DNA of 64,000 nucleotides from Saccharopolyspora gloriosae (GCF_014203325.1 NZ_JACHIV010000001.1:1799501-1863500); one strand, 5' to 3'; shown: positions 8,820 through 19,304, counted from the stretch's first letter. Program-made: numbers and translations. Notes: a model not told the origin generated them from the letters alone.

Positions 8820-10919
8820 TCACGCGTGGGAGCGCGCGTTCTCCAGGCTCCGCCGGGCGGCGTCGACGACCGCCTCGGTGGTGAAGCCGAACTTCTCGAA
8901 CAGGGTCTTGTAGTCCGCCGAGGCGCCGAAGTGCTCGATCGAGACGTTCTCGCCGAGGTCACCGGTGAACCGGTGCCAGGACTGGGCGATCCCGGCCTCG
9001 ACGGACACGCGGGCGCGCACCGACGGGGGCAGCACCTGCTGGCGGTAGGCCTTGTCCTGCCGGTCGAACCACTCGACGCACGGCATCGACACCACACGAG
9101 TGGCAACGCCGTCGGCCTCCAGGATCTTCCTGGCCTCGACGGCCAGCTGGACCTCGGAACCCGTGGCGATGATCACCAGCTCGGGGGTGCCGGAGGACGC
9201 CTCGGTCAGCACGTAGCCGCCCTTGGCGACGCCCTCGGCGTCGGTGCCCTCCAGCGTCGGCACGCCCTGGCGGGTCAGCGCCAGCCCGGCGGGGGCGGTG
9301 GTGTCCTCCAGCACGGCCTTCCACGCGAACGAGGTCTCGTTCGCGTCCGCCGGGCGCACCACGGACAGGCCGGGGATGGCGCGCAGCGAGGACAGCTGCT
9401 CGATCGGCTGGTGCGTCGGGCCGTCCTCGCCCAGACCGATCGAGTCGTGCGTCCACACGTAGATCGTCGGCGCCTTCATCAGCGCCGCGAGCCGCACCGC
9501 GGGACGCATGTAGTCGCTGAAGATCAGGAAGGTGCCGCCGTAGGGACGGGTGCCGCCGTGCAGCGCGATGCCGTTGAGGATCGAGCCCATGGCGTGCTCG
9601 CGGACGCCGAAGTGCAGCGTGCGGCCGTACGGCTGGGCGTTCCACGAGTTGGTGGAGATGTGCGCGGGGCCGAACGAGTCGACGCCCTTCATCGTGGTGT
9701 TGTTGCTCTCCGCCAGGTCGGCGGAACCGCCCCACAGCTCCGGCAGCACGTCCGCCAGCGCGGCCAGCACCTCACCGGAGGCCTTGCGGGTGGCGACGCC
9801 CTTGCCGTCGGCCTCCCACGTCGGCAGCTTCTCGTGCCAACCGGCGGGCAGCTCGCGGACGCGGATGCGGTCCAGCAGCGCCTTGCGCTCCGGGTTCGCC
9901 GCGGCCCACGCGTCGAAGCCCTGCTGCCACTCGGCGTGCGCGGCCTGGCCGCGGTCGACGACCTTGCGGGCGTGCGCGAGGACCTCGTCGGAGACCTCGA
10001 AGGTCTTGTCCGGGTCGAAGCCCAGCGCGTTCTTGATGCCGGTGATCTCGTCGCCGCCCAGCGCGGCGCCGTGCGCCTTGCCGGTGTTCATCTTCGTCGG
10101 CGCCGGGAAACCGATCACGGTGCGCAGCACGATCAGCGTCGGCTGGTCCGGCTTGCCCTTGGCCGCGTCCAGCGCGTCCAGGATGCTGGCCACGTCCTCG
10201 CCGCCGTCGACGGTCACCACGTGCCAGCCGTAGGCCTCGTAGCGCTTCGCGGTGTCCTCGGACAGCGCGATCCTGGTGTCGTCCTCGATGGAGATCTCGT
10301 TCGCGTCGTAGATCACCGTGAGGTTGCCCAGCTGCTGGGTGCCCGCCAGCGAAGAAGCCTCGGAGGTCACGCCCTCCTCGATGTCACCGTCGGAGGCGAT
10401 CACGTAGATCTGGTGGTCGAACAGGCTCTCGCCCGGGGCCGACTCCGGATCCAGCAGGCCGCGCTCGCGGCGGGCGGCGATGGCCATGCCGACGCCGTTG
10501 GCCAGCCCCTGGCCCAGCGGGCCGGTGGTGGTCTCGACGCCGGGCGTGTGCCAGTACTCCGGGTGACCGGGGGTCTTGGAGTCCCAGGTGCGCAGCGCCT
10601 TGATGTCGTCCAGTTCCAGCCCGTACCCGGACAGGAACAGCTGGAGGTACAGCGTCAGGCTGGAGTGGCCGGCGGACAGCACGAAGCGGTCGCGGCCGAT
10701 CCAGTCGGCGTCGGTGGGGTCGTGCCGCATGACGCGCTGGAACAGCGCGTAGGCGGCGGGGGCCAGGCTCATGGCGGTGCCTGGGTGCCCGCTGCCGCAT
10801 TTCTCGACCGCGTCGGCGGCCAGCACCCGGACCGTGTCCACGGCGCGCTGGTCCAACTCGGTCCAGTCTGCGGGCAGTCGCTTGGTGGTCAAGCGGGCAA
10901 GATCGTCGGTGACGGACAC
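8820..10919 (-). CDS. tkt: Transketolase
   Basis: This is a thiamine-diphosphate enzyme that moves two-carbon units between sugar phosphates. The 699-residue protein has the N-terminal [11 protein letters not shown], the metal/TPP motif [13 protein letters not shown], and the pyrimidine domain with [13 protein letters not shown] and [22 protein letters not shown] 10919 is chosen because TTGGAG precedes it by eight bases and the conserved protein begins here. It is the first gene of the minus-strand operon. Its promoter must lie in the 560-base gap towards ctaB. Confidence 0.97.
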   Translation of the reverse strand: MSVTDDLARLTTKRLPADWTELDQRAVDTVRVLAADAVEKCGSGHPGTAMSLAPAAYALFQRVMRHDPTDADWIGRDRFVLSAGHSSLTLYLQLFLSGYGLELDDIKALRTWDSKTPGHPEYWHTPGVETTTGPLGQGLANGVGMAIAARRERGLLDPESAPGESLFDHQIYVIASDGDIEEGVTSEASSLAGTQQLGNLTVIYDANEISIEDDTRIALSEDTAKRYEAYGWHVVTVDGGEDVASILDALDAAKGKPDQPTLIVLRTVIGFPAPTKMNTGKAHGAALGGDEITGIKNALGFDPDKTFEVSDEVLAHARKVVDRGQAAHAEWQQGFDAWAAANPERKALLDRIRVRELPAGWHEKLPTWEADGKGVATRKASGEVLAALADVLPELWGGSADLAESNNTTMKGVDSFGPAHISTNSWNAQPYGRTLHFGVREHAMGSILNGIALHGGTRPYGGTFLIFSDYMRPAVRLAALMKAPTIYVWTHDSIGLGEDGPTHQPIEQLSSLRAIPGLSVVRPADANETSFAWKAVLEDTTAPAGLALTRQGVPTLEGTDAEGVAKGGYVLTEASSGTPELVIIATGSEVQLAVEARKILEADGVATRVVSMPCVEWFDRQDKAYRQQVLPPSVRARVSVEAGIAQSWHRFTGDLGENVSIEHFGASADYKTLFEKFGFTTEAVVDAARRSLENARSHA

Positions 10920-11480
10920 GGACGCAGCTCCAAGTTTCAATCGAAGCGGTCCTTCGCGGCTCCGGCGCGTCGCCCGCTGACCCGGACCGATTCGGACCGC
11001 AGTTATCCCTCGTCCAGCGGGCAGCCTAGCCGTGACCCCGTGGGCACGCGGCGGCCCGCCTGAATTGATGCGGTCCCCCACCGGGGTGAGAGGATCGCGG
11101 GTCGGCCGACCATCGTGGGCGGTGACCCCTCGCCGTTCGCCGGAACGCCTTCCGCGCAGCCCACCCGCCGGTGCCGCGCTCGTTCCCGAGCCCGCCGACA
11201 GATGCCCCGTGCGCTGCGCGGGAGCGGAGCCGTGCGCTGCGGTTCTCGCCGCGCGCGGCGAACCCCGGCCGGGACGACGCGGCGCCGATGGCCGACGCCG
11301 ACCGCGCTGCGCGTCCGACGGCTCACCCCACGGTACCGGCGCGGCGCGGCGCCCGGGCGTCGGCGTGCGCGCGGGCGCGAGGCAGGACCCTGCGGAGGGC
11401 CGCGGGGCGTAGCGCGCCTACTATTCAGGGCGGTCGGCCGCCGTCGTTCCGGCCGGTCACCCGAGCTGACTAGGAGTCCC
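10920..11480. promoter_or_regulatory. Divergent tkt / ctaB intergenic region
   Basis: About 560 bases with no convincing protein gene lie between tkt and the ctaB leader ORF; open frames here are GC-rich shadows without ribosome sites. A TACTAT box near 11418 could be the -10 of the ctaB promoter. The tkt promoter should be at the left end, but I could not identify a clear pair of boxes. Confidence 0.4.
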
Positions 11481-11582
11481 ATGCCTTCGGTGCGCTTCGC
11501 TTTGGGCGGACACCCCGGCGCGGCCCCGGCCGCGCTCCCCGGCGGCACGGCGCTCGAGGTGGCGTGCGGAGCGGCCTCGTGA
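11481..11582 (+). CDS. 33-residue leader ORF coupled to ctaB
   Basis: An ATG at 11481 has AGGAG placed 5-9 bases upstream and opens a 33-codon frame starting [12 protein letters not shown]. Its TGA overlaps the ctaB start as GTGA (11579-11582), the coupling pattern used throughout this window. The peptide has no recognisable domain. It may simply deliver ribosomes to ctaB, or act as a regulatory leader peptide. The strong ribosome site is the main support; conservation is not known. Confidence 0.45.
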   Translation: MPSVRFALGGHPGAAPAALPGGTALEVACGAAS

Positions 11583-12523
11583 CCACCACCGACACCACCG
11601 CGGCCGAGCCCCGGCAGCACGCGACCCGCCCCGGCGACCTGCTGAAGGCCTACCTCGGGCTGCTGAAACCGCGCGTCATCGAACTGCTGCTGGTCACCAC
11701 CATCCCGGCGATGCTGCTGGCCGAACGCGGCATCCCCTCGCCGTGGCTGGTGCTGTCCACGCTGATCGGCGGCACCATGGCCGCGGGCAGCGCCAACGCG
11801 CTCAACTGCGTGGCCGACGCCGACATCGACCAGGTCATGCAGCGCACCCGCGCCCGGCCGCTGGTCCGCCACACCGTCTCGAACCGGCACGCGCTGATCT
11901 TCGGCGTCGTGCTGGGCCTGGGATCGTTCGGCTTCCTCTGGGCCACCACGAACCTGCTGGCCGCGGTGCTCGCCGTCGCCACGATCCTGTTCTACGTCCT
12001 GATCTACACCCTGGTCCTCAAGCGCCGCACCGCGCAGAACATCGTCTGGGGCGGTGCCGCGGGCTGCATGCCGGTCGTGATCGGCTGGGCCGGGGTGACC
12101 GGCCGGGTGGACTGGCCCGCGCTGGTCATGTTCGGGATCATCTTCTTCTGGACGCCACCGCACACGTGGGCTCTGGCGGTGAAGTACAAGGCCGACTACG
12201 AGCGCGCGGGCGTGCCGATGCTGCCCGTCGTGGCCGAGCCCTCCTACGTGTCCCGGCAGATCGTCGCCTACAGCTGGCTGATGGTGCTGTGGACGCTGCT
12301 GCTGGCCCCGGCGACGGGATGGCTCTACACGGCGTTCGCCGTGGCCTCCGGCGCCTGGTTCCTGTGGCTGGCGCACCGGCTGCACACCGCGACCAAGCGC
12401 GGCGAACCCACCAAGCCGATGCGGCTGTTCCACATGTCCAACACGTACCTGATGATCGTGTGCGTGGCGCTCGCGGTGGACTCCGCGCTCGGCCTGCCGA
12501 TCCTGGGCTGGCCCTGGTCCTGA
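11579..12523 (+). CDS. ctaB: Protoheme IX farnesyltransferase (heme O synthase)
   Basis: This UbiA-type membrane prenyltransferase adds farnesyl to heme B, giving heme O for cytochrome oxidase. The first aspartate-rich motif [20 protein letters not shown] is present at about residues 78-97, and the second conserved loop includes [27 protein letters not shown]. About nine hydrophobic segments are visible. I use GTG 11579, which overlaps the stop of the leader ORF and has GGAG upstream; GTG 11564 would add five residues. ctaA, the next enzyme of heme A synthesis, lies at 17.2 kb. Confidence 0.95.
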   Translation: MTTTDTTAAEPRQHATRPGDLLKAYLGLLKPRVIELLLVTTIPAMLLAERGIPSPWLVLSTLIGGTMAAGSANALNCVADADIDQVMQRTRARPLVRHTVSNRHALIFGVVLGLGSFGFLWATTNLLAAVLAVATILFYVLIYTLVLKRRTAQNIVWGGAAGCMPVVIGWAGVTGRVDWPALVMFGIIFFWTPPHTWALAVKYKADYERAGVPMLPVVAEPSYVSRQIVAYSWLMVLWTLLLAPATGWLYTAFAVASGAWFLWLAHRLHTATKRGEPTKPMRLFHMSNTYLMIVCVALAVDSALGLPILGWPWS

Positions 12524-12619
12524 CAACCCGGCGCGGCCTCGGCGCCGTCCCCGAAGTGCGAGTGCGCCCCATCGTCCTGTGAGACGGTCGGGTGAAGATC
12601 ACCGACGGAGGGATGGACG

Positions 12620-13612
12620 ATGAGCGCGGAACTGCCCCCGCGGCAGCGGCGGGCGTTGGAACGCCTCGTGGAACGCGGCACGCTCACCACCGAGCAGAGC
12701 GAAGCGGTGGCGGCGGAGCTGTCGGCCGACACCGCACCGCAGCGCCCCGGCGGACTCTGGGAAGTGCTCGGATACGCGGGCGGAGCCCTGGTGCTCGGCG
12801 GCGCGTCCCTGCTGCTCGGCATGTCGTGGGAAGACCTCTCCCGAACGGCCCGGGTGGGGATGCTGGCCGCGGCCACCGCGCTGCTCGTCGCGGCCGGGAT
12901 CTTCATCGCCCGATCGCCGCGCGGCGTGCGCGCGCTCGCGGTGACCGAGCCGTCCCGGCGCAGCCGCATCGTGGCCGTGCTGTTCGCGCTCGCATCCGGG
13001 ACGACGGCCATGGCCGTCGGCTCCGGGCTCGACCACCTCGACTCGCTGAACGTGGCGATGGTCGCCACCGGCGCGGGACTGCTGGTGGCGGCCGTCGCCT
13101 GCGCCGCGCTGCCCTCGGTGCCCGGACTGCTCGCCACCGGCGGCTTCGCGTACGGATTCGTGCTGTCGCTGCCCGGCGACTGGATCGGCGGCGAACAGAT
13201 CCCCGAAATGGTGCTGCTCATCGCGCTCGGCGCGGCGTGGGCGGCGCTGAGCGCGGGCGGCATCCTCGAACGCCCCGCCCGAGACCGCGCCGGGCGGATC
13301 CGGCGCGAAGTGGGCTTCGGGATCGGCGCGGCCACCGCGCTCTCCGGCGCGCAATGGACCGTCATCGGACACCAGTCGTGGAGCTACGCCACGACCTTCG
13401 TGCTCGCCGTGCTGTGCTTCGCCGCGTTCCTGCGGCTGCGCTCCACCGTCCTGCTCGTGTTCGGCGTGCTCGGCGTGACCGTCGCCGTCCCCGAAGCGCT
13501 CTACGACTGGACCGGAGGAGCCCTGGGCGGCCCGCTCATCGTGCTGCTCGTAGGAGCAGTACTACTGACCACCGGCGGCCTCGGCCTCCGCTTGCGGAAT
13601 CGCTTGGGGTGA
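12620..13612 (+). CDS. DUF2157-like multi-pass membrane protein
   Basis: The 330-residue protein starts with a short helical domain (LERLVERGTLTTEQSEAVAAEL), followed by about ten hydrophobic segments beginning at LGYAGGALVLGGASLLLG. This layout is that of DUF2157 proteins, whose function is unknown. GGAGG precedes ATG 12620. It lies 96 bases after ctaB with no obvious terminator between, so it may be co-transcribed. A structured repeat element begins directly behind its stop. Confidence 0.7.
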   Translation: MSAELPPRQRRALERLVERGTLTTEQSEAVAAELSADTAPQRPGGLWEVLGYAGGALVLGGASLLLGMSWEDLSRTARVGMLAAATALLVAAGIFIARSPRGVRALAVTEPSRRSRIVAVLFALASGTTAMAVGSGLDHLDSLNVAMVATGAGLLVAAVACAALPSVPGLLATGGFAYGFVLSLPGDWIGGEQIPEMVLLIALGAAWAALSAGGILERPARDRAGRIRREVGFGIGAATALSGAQWTVIGHQSWSYATTFVLAVLCFAAFLRLRSTVLLVFGVLGVTVAVPEALYDWTGGALGGPLIVLLVGAVLLTTGGLGLRLRNRLG

Positions 13613-13620
13613 TTGCACGG

Positions 13621-13790
13621 CTCTTTTTGCTTTGGTGTCCGGGTAGCGGAACCTCAGGTGTCTTCTCGCTGCGGGATCTTTTTCCCAAGTGGCTCCGCCA
13701 CGAGGGAAAAAGCCGTCCTCGCGAGAAGCCACCTGAGAACCCCGCGGGTGGTCGGCTTTTCGACGTGGGCTATGTGCTTCGCACATACAG
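13621..13790 (+). repeat. Dispersed hairpin element, copy 1
   Basis: It lies 8 bases behind the stop of the preceding gene. Conserved flanks CGGGT (13640-13644) and ACCCG (13739-13743) close the structure. The main 17-base arms are 13653-13669 (CTCAGGTGTCTTCTCGC) and 13721-13737, with one mismatch. An inner stem, TTTTTCCC (13679-13686) with GGGAAAAA (13704-13711), is capped by GTGGC/GCCAC. A second hairpin, TATGTGC-TTC-GCACATA, lies at 13771-13787. Related copies are at 16.9, 29.5 and 42.9 kb. Confidence 0.85.
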
Positions 13791-13887
13791 GCACGGCTTC
13801 GCCGCGAGGCGGGCTTGCTTCGCAGCCCGCTGCACGGCTTCGCCGCGAGGCGGGCTTGCTTCGCAGCCCGCTGCACGGCTTCGCCGC
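13791..13887 (+). repeat. 41-bp tandem repeat in the tail of copy 1
   Basis: The unit beginning GCACGGCTTCGCCGCGAGGC is repeated exactly twice (13791-13831 and 13832-13872), followed by 15 bases of a third copy. Each unit contains short hairpins with TTC loops. It is probably slippage or recombination in the tail of the dispersed element. Confidence 0.85.
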
Positions 13888-13946
13888 AGAGCACGGCCTT
13901 CGGCCGCGAAGCAGGCCCGCTTCGCCGGTGGCGTACGTGAGAAATC

Positions 13947-13985
13947 GATCCCGTGGCGAGGGAGCCGCTGAGGTTCCGCTACCCG
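13947..13985 (-). repeat. Half-copy of the dispersed element, minus strand
   Basis: Read on the minus strand it begins CGGGTAGCGGAACCTCAG and continues to CACGGGATC, matching the left half of the element; the right half is missing. It lies 30 bases behind the stop of the quinone oxidoreductase gene, in sense orientation with that gene. Confidence 0.65.
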
Positions 13986-14015
13986 AGCCGCTATGCAGGT
14001 CGTTCTGGAAGGGGA

Positions 14016-14984
<969 letters not shown>

Positions 14985-15129
14985 GCGTGCCTCCCTGCGT
15001 TCGTCGTTCGCACCGGCGGCGGAACCGCCACCGGGCCGGCCCCCACTCTCGCAGGAGCGCGCCCGCGCGGCGGTGGCCTGGGTAACTGTTCCGCCCCCAG
15101 CGTCGGGGTCGTTGTCTAGGATCACCCGC

Positions 15130-15447
15130 ATGGCAGCCGACAACGAGACCGAGCAGACCACCGCCCCCTCGCCGAAGGCGGTCGCCACGGCGAAGGCGTT
15201 CGCGCTGGCGCACGGCGGCTCCGCCCTCGCCGTCGTGGAGAACATCGGTCAGGCGGGCGCTCGGCTCGTGCTGATCGGCGAGGACGGCGCGCTCGGCGAC
15301 GTGCTCGTCACCGACGTCGCCGCCGGTGAGGCCGTCATCGAGGCCGTCGAGCAGCTCACCGCCAGCGAATGGGACGGCGAGACGACCGCCGCGCTGCAGA
15401 TCGGCCCGGCGCACCGCCGCAAGATGGCCGGCCCGCGCGCCCGGTGA
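15130..15447 (+). CDS. Conserved small hypothetical protein
   Basis: The 105-residue protein starts at ATG 15130 and overlaps the next gene by four bases (GTGA), so the two are translationally coupled. It has alternating hydrophobic stretches (ALAVVENIGQAGARLVLIG) and a basic C-terminus. I do not recognise a family. Coupling to an ATP-grasp enzyme suggests a related role, but nothing in the sequence shows what it is. It is divergent from qor. Confidence 0.6.
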   Translation: MAADNETEQTTAPSPKAVATAKAFALAHGGSALAVVENIGQAGARLVLIGEDGALGDVLVTDVAAGEAVIEAVEQLTASEWDGETTAALQIGPAHRRKMAGPRAR

Positions 15448-16319
15448 GGCCCGGCGCCCGAGTCCTGCTCGCGAGCTGCGCGGAGTTGCCGCGCTCCGGC
15501 GCCGACGAGGACGACCTGCCGGACGTGCTCGCCGGGATCGGCGTGACCGCGCAGTGGGCTCCCTGGGACGACCCGGCCGCCGCGTTCGGCGAAGCCGACC
15601 TCGTGGTGCTGCGCAGCACCTGGGACTACCCGCTGCGGCGCAAGGAGTTCCTCGGCTGGTGCGACTCGGTGCCCGCGCTGGCGAACCCGGCCGGGGTGGC
15701 GCGCTGGAACACCGACAAGACCTACCTCGCGGACCTGGCCGAGCGCGGTGTCCCGGTGGTGCCGACCGAACTGATCCGGCCCGGAGAGCCGTTGCGGTCG
15801 CCGTGGCCGGACGTCGACTTCGTGCTCAAACCCTCGGTGGGGGCGAGTTCGCGGGGCGCCGCGCGGTTCGCGCCGGGCGAGTTCGATTCGGCCGTCGCGC
15901 ACCTCGCCGGGCTGCACGCTAACGACCAGCGAGTGCTCGTGCAGCCCTACCAGCGCGCCGTCGACCGGGAAGGGGAGACGGCGCTGGTCTTCTTCGGCGG
16001 GACCTATTCGCACGCGTTCGTGAAGGGCGCGATGCTCCCGGATTCGGCAGTGCCGGACACGGCGCCGGGGGAGCGGTTCGGCGTGCGGCCGGACCCGGCG
16101 CTGCGCCGCGCCGCGGAGGACGCGATGGACGCCGCCGCCGGGTTGCACGGCCTGCGCCGCGCGGACCTGCTGTACGCGCGGGTCGACGTCGTGCGCGGCG
16201 ACGACGGCGCACCGCTGCTGCTCGAACTGGAGCTCACCGAGCCGTCGCTCGGTTTCGCGCAAGCCGACCCCGGCGCCAAGGCGCGCTTCGCGTCCGCCGT
16301 GCGCGCCGCCCTGCGCTGA
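15444..16319 (+). CDS. ATP-grasp domain protein (RimK-like)
   Basis: The 291-residue protein starts at GTG 15444, overlapping the preceding stop. The central region has FVLKPSVGASSRGAARF and LVQPYQRAVDREGETALVFFGG, and the C-terminus has LLLELELTEPSLGF, the metal- and ATP-binding pattern of ATP-grasp ligases. The N-terminal LRSTWDYPLRRKEFLGWCD is typical of a RimK/glutathione-synthetase-like group of unknown substrate. Such enzymes join a carboxylate to an amine or thiol using ATP. Confidence 0.75.
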   Translation: MRPGARVLLASCAELPRSGADEDDLPDVLAGIGVTAQWAPWDDPAAAFGEADLVVLRSTWDYPLRRKEFLGWCDSVPALANPAGVARWNTDKTYLADLAERGVPVVPTELIRPGEPLRSPWPDVDFVLKPSVGASSRGAARFAPGEFDSAVAHLAGLHANDQRVLVQPYQRAVDREGETALVFFGGTYSHAFVKGAMLPDSAVPDTAPGERFGVRPDPALRRAAEDAMDAAAGLHGLRRADLLYARVDVVRGDDGAPLLLELELTEPSLGFAQADPGAKARFASAVRAALR

Positions 16320-16418
16320 GCACGACCTCCGATCGGCGAGCGTGTCGGGGTGGATTTCCGCTTCTCCGGCGTTTATGTTTTCAGCAACGGTTGAAGTCGA
16401 TCAGTCGGAGGCACTGAG

Positions 16419-16910
16419 GTGACCGAGTACGCGCAGCGCACCGATCGTCCGGCGATGTCCGAGTGGATCGAGCAGATGGCCGCGCACTTCGAAGCCACCG
16501 AAGGCATGCCGCTGATCGCCGGGCGGATCCTCGCGTTCCTGCTGATCTGCGACCCGCCGGAGCGCACCGCCGCGGAGCTCTCGCACGGGCTCAACGCCAG
16601 CAGCGGCTCCATCAGCACCAACGTCCGACTGCTGCTGCGGCTCGGAGTGATCTCCAAGACGACCCGGCAAGGCCGCGAAGCCGCGCTGTACCGCGTCGAG
16701 GAGCAGCGCTGGCCGGAGCTGGTGCGGCACCGCATGCAGCAGGTCACCGGGCTCGAACAGCTCACCGAAGAAGGTCTGCGCATGTTCAGCGGGCAAGGCG
16801 AACGTGCCCGCAGGCTGCGCACCGTCCACGAGTTCTACAAATGGCTCGCAGGCGAAATGCCCGAACTCTGGCAGCGCTGGGAACGCGAACGACGTGGTCA
16901 TCGGTTCTGA
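16419..16910 (+). CDS. MarR/GbsR-type transcriptional regulator
   Basis: The 163-residue protein has a winged helix covering ILAFLLICDPPERTAAELSHGLNASSGSISTNVRLLLRLGVISK and then a TTRQGREAALYRV wing, typical of GbsR-like MarR proteins. GTG 16419 is preceded by GGAGG at 16407-16411. AT-rich sequence around 16372-16392 may hold its promoter. The regulated target is unknown; it may control itself or a remote exporter. A dispersed hairpin element follows directly. Confidence 0.8.
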   Translation: MTEYAQRTDRPAMSEWIEQMAAHFEATEGMPLIAGRILAFLLICDPPERTAAELSHGLNASSGSISTNVRLLLRLGVISKTTRQGREAALYRVEEQRWPELVRHRMQQVTGLEQLTEEGLRMFSGQGERARRLRTVHEFYKWLAGEMPELWQRWERERRGHRF

Positions 16911-16920
16911 CCCGCGCGGT

Positions 16921-17172
16921 CGTTTTGCTTTGGTGTCCGGGTAGCGGAACCTCAGTCGGTCTCTCGCTGCGGGATCTTTTCCCGAGTGGCTCCGCCACGA
17001 GGGAAAAAGCCGTCCTCGCGAGAGACCGGCTGAGAACCCGCGGGTGAGCCGGTTTTCGACGTGGGCTATGTGCTCCGCACATACAGGCACGGCCTTCGGC
17101 CGCAAGGCAGGCGTGGCTTCGCCCGCCCAACTGCACGGCTTCGCCGCTTACTGCACGGCTTCGTCGCTGGTA
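16921..17172 (+). repeat. Dispersed hairpin element, copy 2
   Basis: It begins 10 bases behind the regulator stop. The main arms are 16951-16967 (CTCAGTCGGTCTCTCGC) and 17018-17034 (GCGAGAGACCGGCTGAG), fully pairable with one G-T pair. The middle of the stem differs from copy 1 but remains complementary. The inner GTGGC-TCC-GCCAC cap and the TATGTGC/GCACATA hairpin (17067-17083) are conserved. The tail repeats CTGCACGGCTTCG twice. Confidence 0.85.
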
Positions 17173-17210
17173 GGACGTGATCGGCAGCGGGTTAGGTGCT
17201 CTGGGGGGTT

Positions 17211-18176
17211 CTAGGCCGCTGTGGGGGTGGGCGATGCTTCGGTGGGGGTGGACGGCTCGGGGAGCTTGCCGCGGTAGCGGGATTCGCCCCACAGGAGGGC
17301 CGTCACGGTGATCACCAACGTGGAGCCGAGCACGTGCAGCACGACCATCGCTTCGGGCACGCCGAGCAGGTACTGCGCCGAACCCAGCGCGCCCTGCGCC
17401 AGCACCAGGACGCACGCCGCGGTGTACGCGCGCAGCAGCGCCTTGGTGGGCCGCGCGCTGCGCAGCCACACGCCGAACACCGCCAGCAGGCACACGTACG
17501 CCATCACCAGCAGGCCGTGCGCCTGCACCAAGGTCGGCACCGCCACGACGAGGCGGGGCGTGTCGGCGTCGCCCGCGTGCGGGCCCGCCGCCGTGACCAG
17601 CGTGCCCGCGATCAGCATCGCGGCCGTCACCGCGGTCAGCGCCACCAGCAGCCGCCGCATGTTGCCGGGGACCACCGGCGTGGGCTCCTCGTCGCCTTCG
17701 CCCGCGGCCTTGAACAGGCAGGCCGCCAGCCAGATCAGCACCGCCGAGGCCATGAAGTGGATCGACACGCTCCACCAGCTCAGGTCCACCAGCACGGTGA
17801 TGCCGCCGATGATCGCCTGCACGACCACGCCGACCGGCATGATCAGCGCCAGCCGCACCAGGCGCGGACGGCGCGGACGCACCTGCCACGCGGCGATCAG
17901 GCAGGCCAGCGCGACGAAGCCGACCAGCCCGGTCAGCGTGCGGTTGCCGAACTCGATCACCTGGTGCAGCTGTGCGACCTCGGGGTGCTCGATGGGCACC
18001 ATGCTGCCGGGGAAGCACTGCGGCCACGTGGGGCAGCCGAGTCCCGAGCCGGTCACCCGGACGACGGAGCCGGTCACCGAGATCAGGGCCTGGGTGATGA
18101 GAACGGCGAGCGCGAGCCAGCGTACCAAGCGGTGGCTGGACGCCGGAATCCGGGACGACAACGAGGACATCGGCAC
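17211..18176 (-). CDS. ctaA: Heme A synthase (COX15/CtaA)
   Basis: This membrane enzyme oxidises heme O to heme A for aa3-type cytochrome oxidase. The 321-residue protein has eight hydrophobic segments. Heme-ligand histidines are in LHQVIEFGNRTLTG, VSIHFMASAVL, VQAHGLLVMAY and VVLHVLGSTLV. The extracellular loop GLGCPTWPQCFPG carries the cysteine pair found in many CtaA proteins. GTG 18176 is used; ATG 18170 is an equally possible start. The proline/threonine-rich tail lacks known function. Confidence 0.93.
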   Translation of the reverse strand: MPMSSLSSRIPASSHRLVRWLALAVLITQALISVTGSVVRVTGSGLGCPTWPQCFPGSMVPIEHPEVAQLHQVIEFGNRTLTGLVGFVALACLIAAWQVRPRRPRLVRLALIMPVGVVVQAIIGGITVLVDLSWWSVSIHFMASAVLIWLAACLFKAAGEGDEEPTPVVPGNMRRLLVALTAVTAAMLIAGTLVTAAGPHAGDADTPRLVVAVPTLVQAHGLLVMAYVCLLAVFGVWLRSARPTKALLRAYTAACVLVLAQGALGSAQYLLGVPEAMVVLHVLGSTLVITVTALLWGESRYRGKLPEPSTPTEASPTPTAA

Positions 18177-18231
18177 GTCTCGATGGTAGGTGCCGCCCCG
18201 GATCGACCGGCCGCCAGGTCGGGTGCGGCGG

Positions 18232-19122
18232 TTACTGGCGCTCGCCGTGGGCGAAGGCCTGACCCGGGAAGGCGCCAGCCTTCGCGACCTTCCTGCTCAG
18301 CTGCTTGCCGTGCGCGGCGAGGCGCTGCGCGTTCTCGGCGCCCAGGTGCGCCCACGGGGCGGCGGCCAGGACGTCGGTCCGCTGCTCGATGCGTTCCCGC
18401 AGCGCGGCGCCCTCGTCGGTGATCGCGCCGTCGGCGTCGAGCAGGCCGCGCTCGCGCAGCTCGTCCTGGGCCTGCGCCCATTCCTCGTCGGACCAGCCGC
18501 GGCTGAGCTGGGCGAACTTGCGCGACAACCCCTCCCCGCTGGTGATCTGCAGGACGAGCGCGTGCAGGCCGGACAGTTCTGCCTGCTGCAGCGCCATCAG
18601 GTGGCCGTCACCGCGGTGCTCGCGCAGCAGCGAGATCGCGTGCCAGAGCACCAGGTGCGGCTCGCTCGGCCACTCCAGGTCGGCGTGCCCGGCGTAGAGC
18701 GGGCGGGCCTCGGGGCGGCAGGCCTCGGTGGCGCGGCGGGCCAGCGCGGCGGCCTCGGCGAGCTCGTCGGAGGCGATGACGTCCTCGCCGAGCAGCTTGC
18801 GCAGCGTGGTGTCGGCGGCGCGGAAGCGAGTTTCGACGACCGTGGCCGGGGACGCGATGGACCACGCGTGCGGGATCACCTCGGCGATGATCCGCGGGTT
18901 GAAGTTGTAGAAGGTGGCGGCCACGACTCCGGCGCCGACGGCGCCCATCGGGGCGGCGCGACCGGCGAAGTAGCGCATCGTGCGCGTGTCGAGTCCCAGT
19001 GCGGTGAACGCCTCGTCCGCGTCGGGGCTGAAGTAGATCAGCGCGTGCAGCGCTTCGAGGGCTTTGTGGCAGGGGCGGGCCAGTTCGGCGCCGGGCGTCA
19101 CGTCGGTGTGCGGCTCAGTCAT
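18232..19122 (-). CDS. SCO6745-family protein (MarR-like fold)
   Basis: The 296-residue protein has the recurring pattern LEALHALIYFSPDADEAFTALGLD and YFAGRAAPMGAVGAGVVAATFYNFNP. These match a family I know as SCO6745, of unknown function and often annotated near MarR regulators. The C-terminal half (LVLQITSGEGLSRKFAQLSRGWSDEEW) may form a winged helix. It follows 55 bases upstream of ctaA on the same strand, so the two may be co-transcribed. Confidence 0.65.
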   Translation of the reverse strand: MTEPHTDVTPGAELARPCHKALEALHALIYFSPDADEAFTALGLDTRTMRYFAGRAAPMGAVGAGVVAATFYNFNPRIIAEVIPHAWSIASPATVVETRFRAADTTLRKLLGEDVIASDELAEAAALARRATEACRPEARPLYAGHADLEWPSEPHLVLWHAISLLREHRGDGHLMALQQAELSGLHALVLQITSGEGLSRKFAQLSRGWSDEEWAQAQDELRERGLLDADGAITDEGAALRERIEQRTDVLAAAPWAHLGAENAQRLAAHGKQLSRKVAKAGAFPGQAFAHGERQ

Positions 19123-19304
19123 GCCGCCACCCTACTTCCGGTAACAGGCGGGCTCGATATCTCGCGCTCCTGCCGGGCCGGTCGGGGCTCGACATCTCGT
19201 GTCGCCCTCCACCCGGCGAAGTCGCGGTCCGCCGCCGGGGCCGTCCCACTGGCCGCTGCTCAGCGACGTCGCCGCTCGTGGACGTCCTCGACGCCGCGTC
19301 CGGA

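Noticed and set aside
8826-11063. Long plus-strand open frame opposite tkt
   Set aside because: Shadow of transketolase; no motif and no ribosome site.
11003-12526. Minus-strand open frame opposite ctaB
   Set aside because: Low-complexity Arg/Gln/His shadow of the ctaB gene.
13791-13887. Could the 41-bp tandem repeat be a CRISPR array?
   Set aside because: Units are directly adjacent with no spacers, only 2.4 copies, and no cas genes are near.
13613-14015. Insertion sequence at the hairpin elements
   Set aside because: No transposase frame, no target duplication and no shared terminal repeats beyond the stem.
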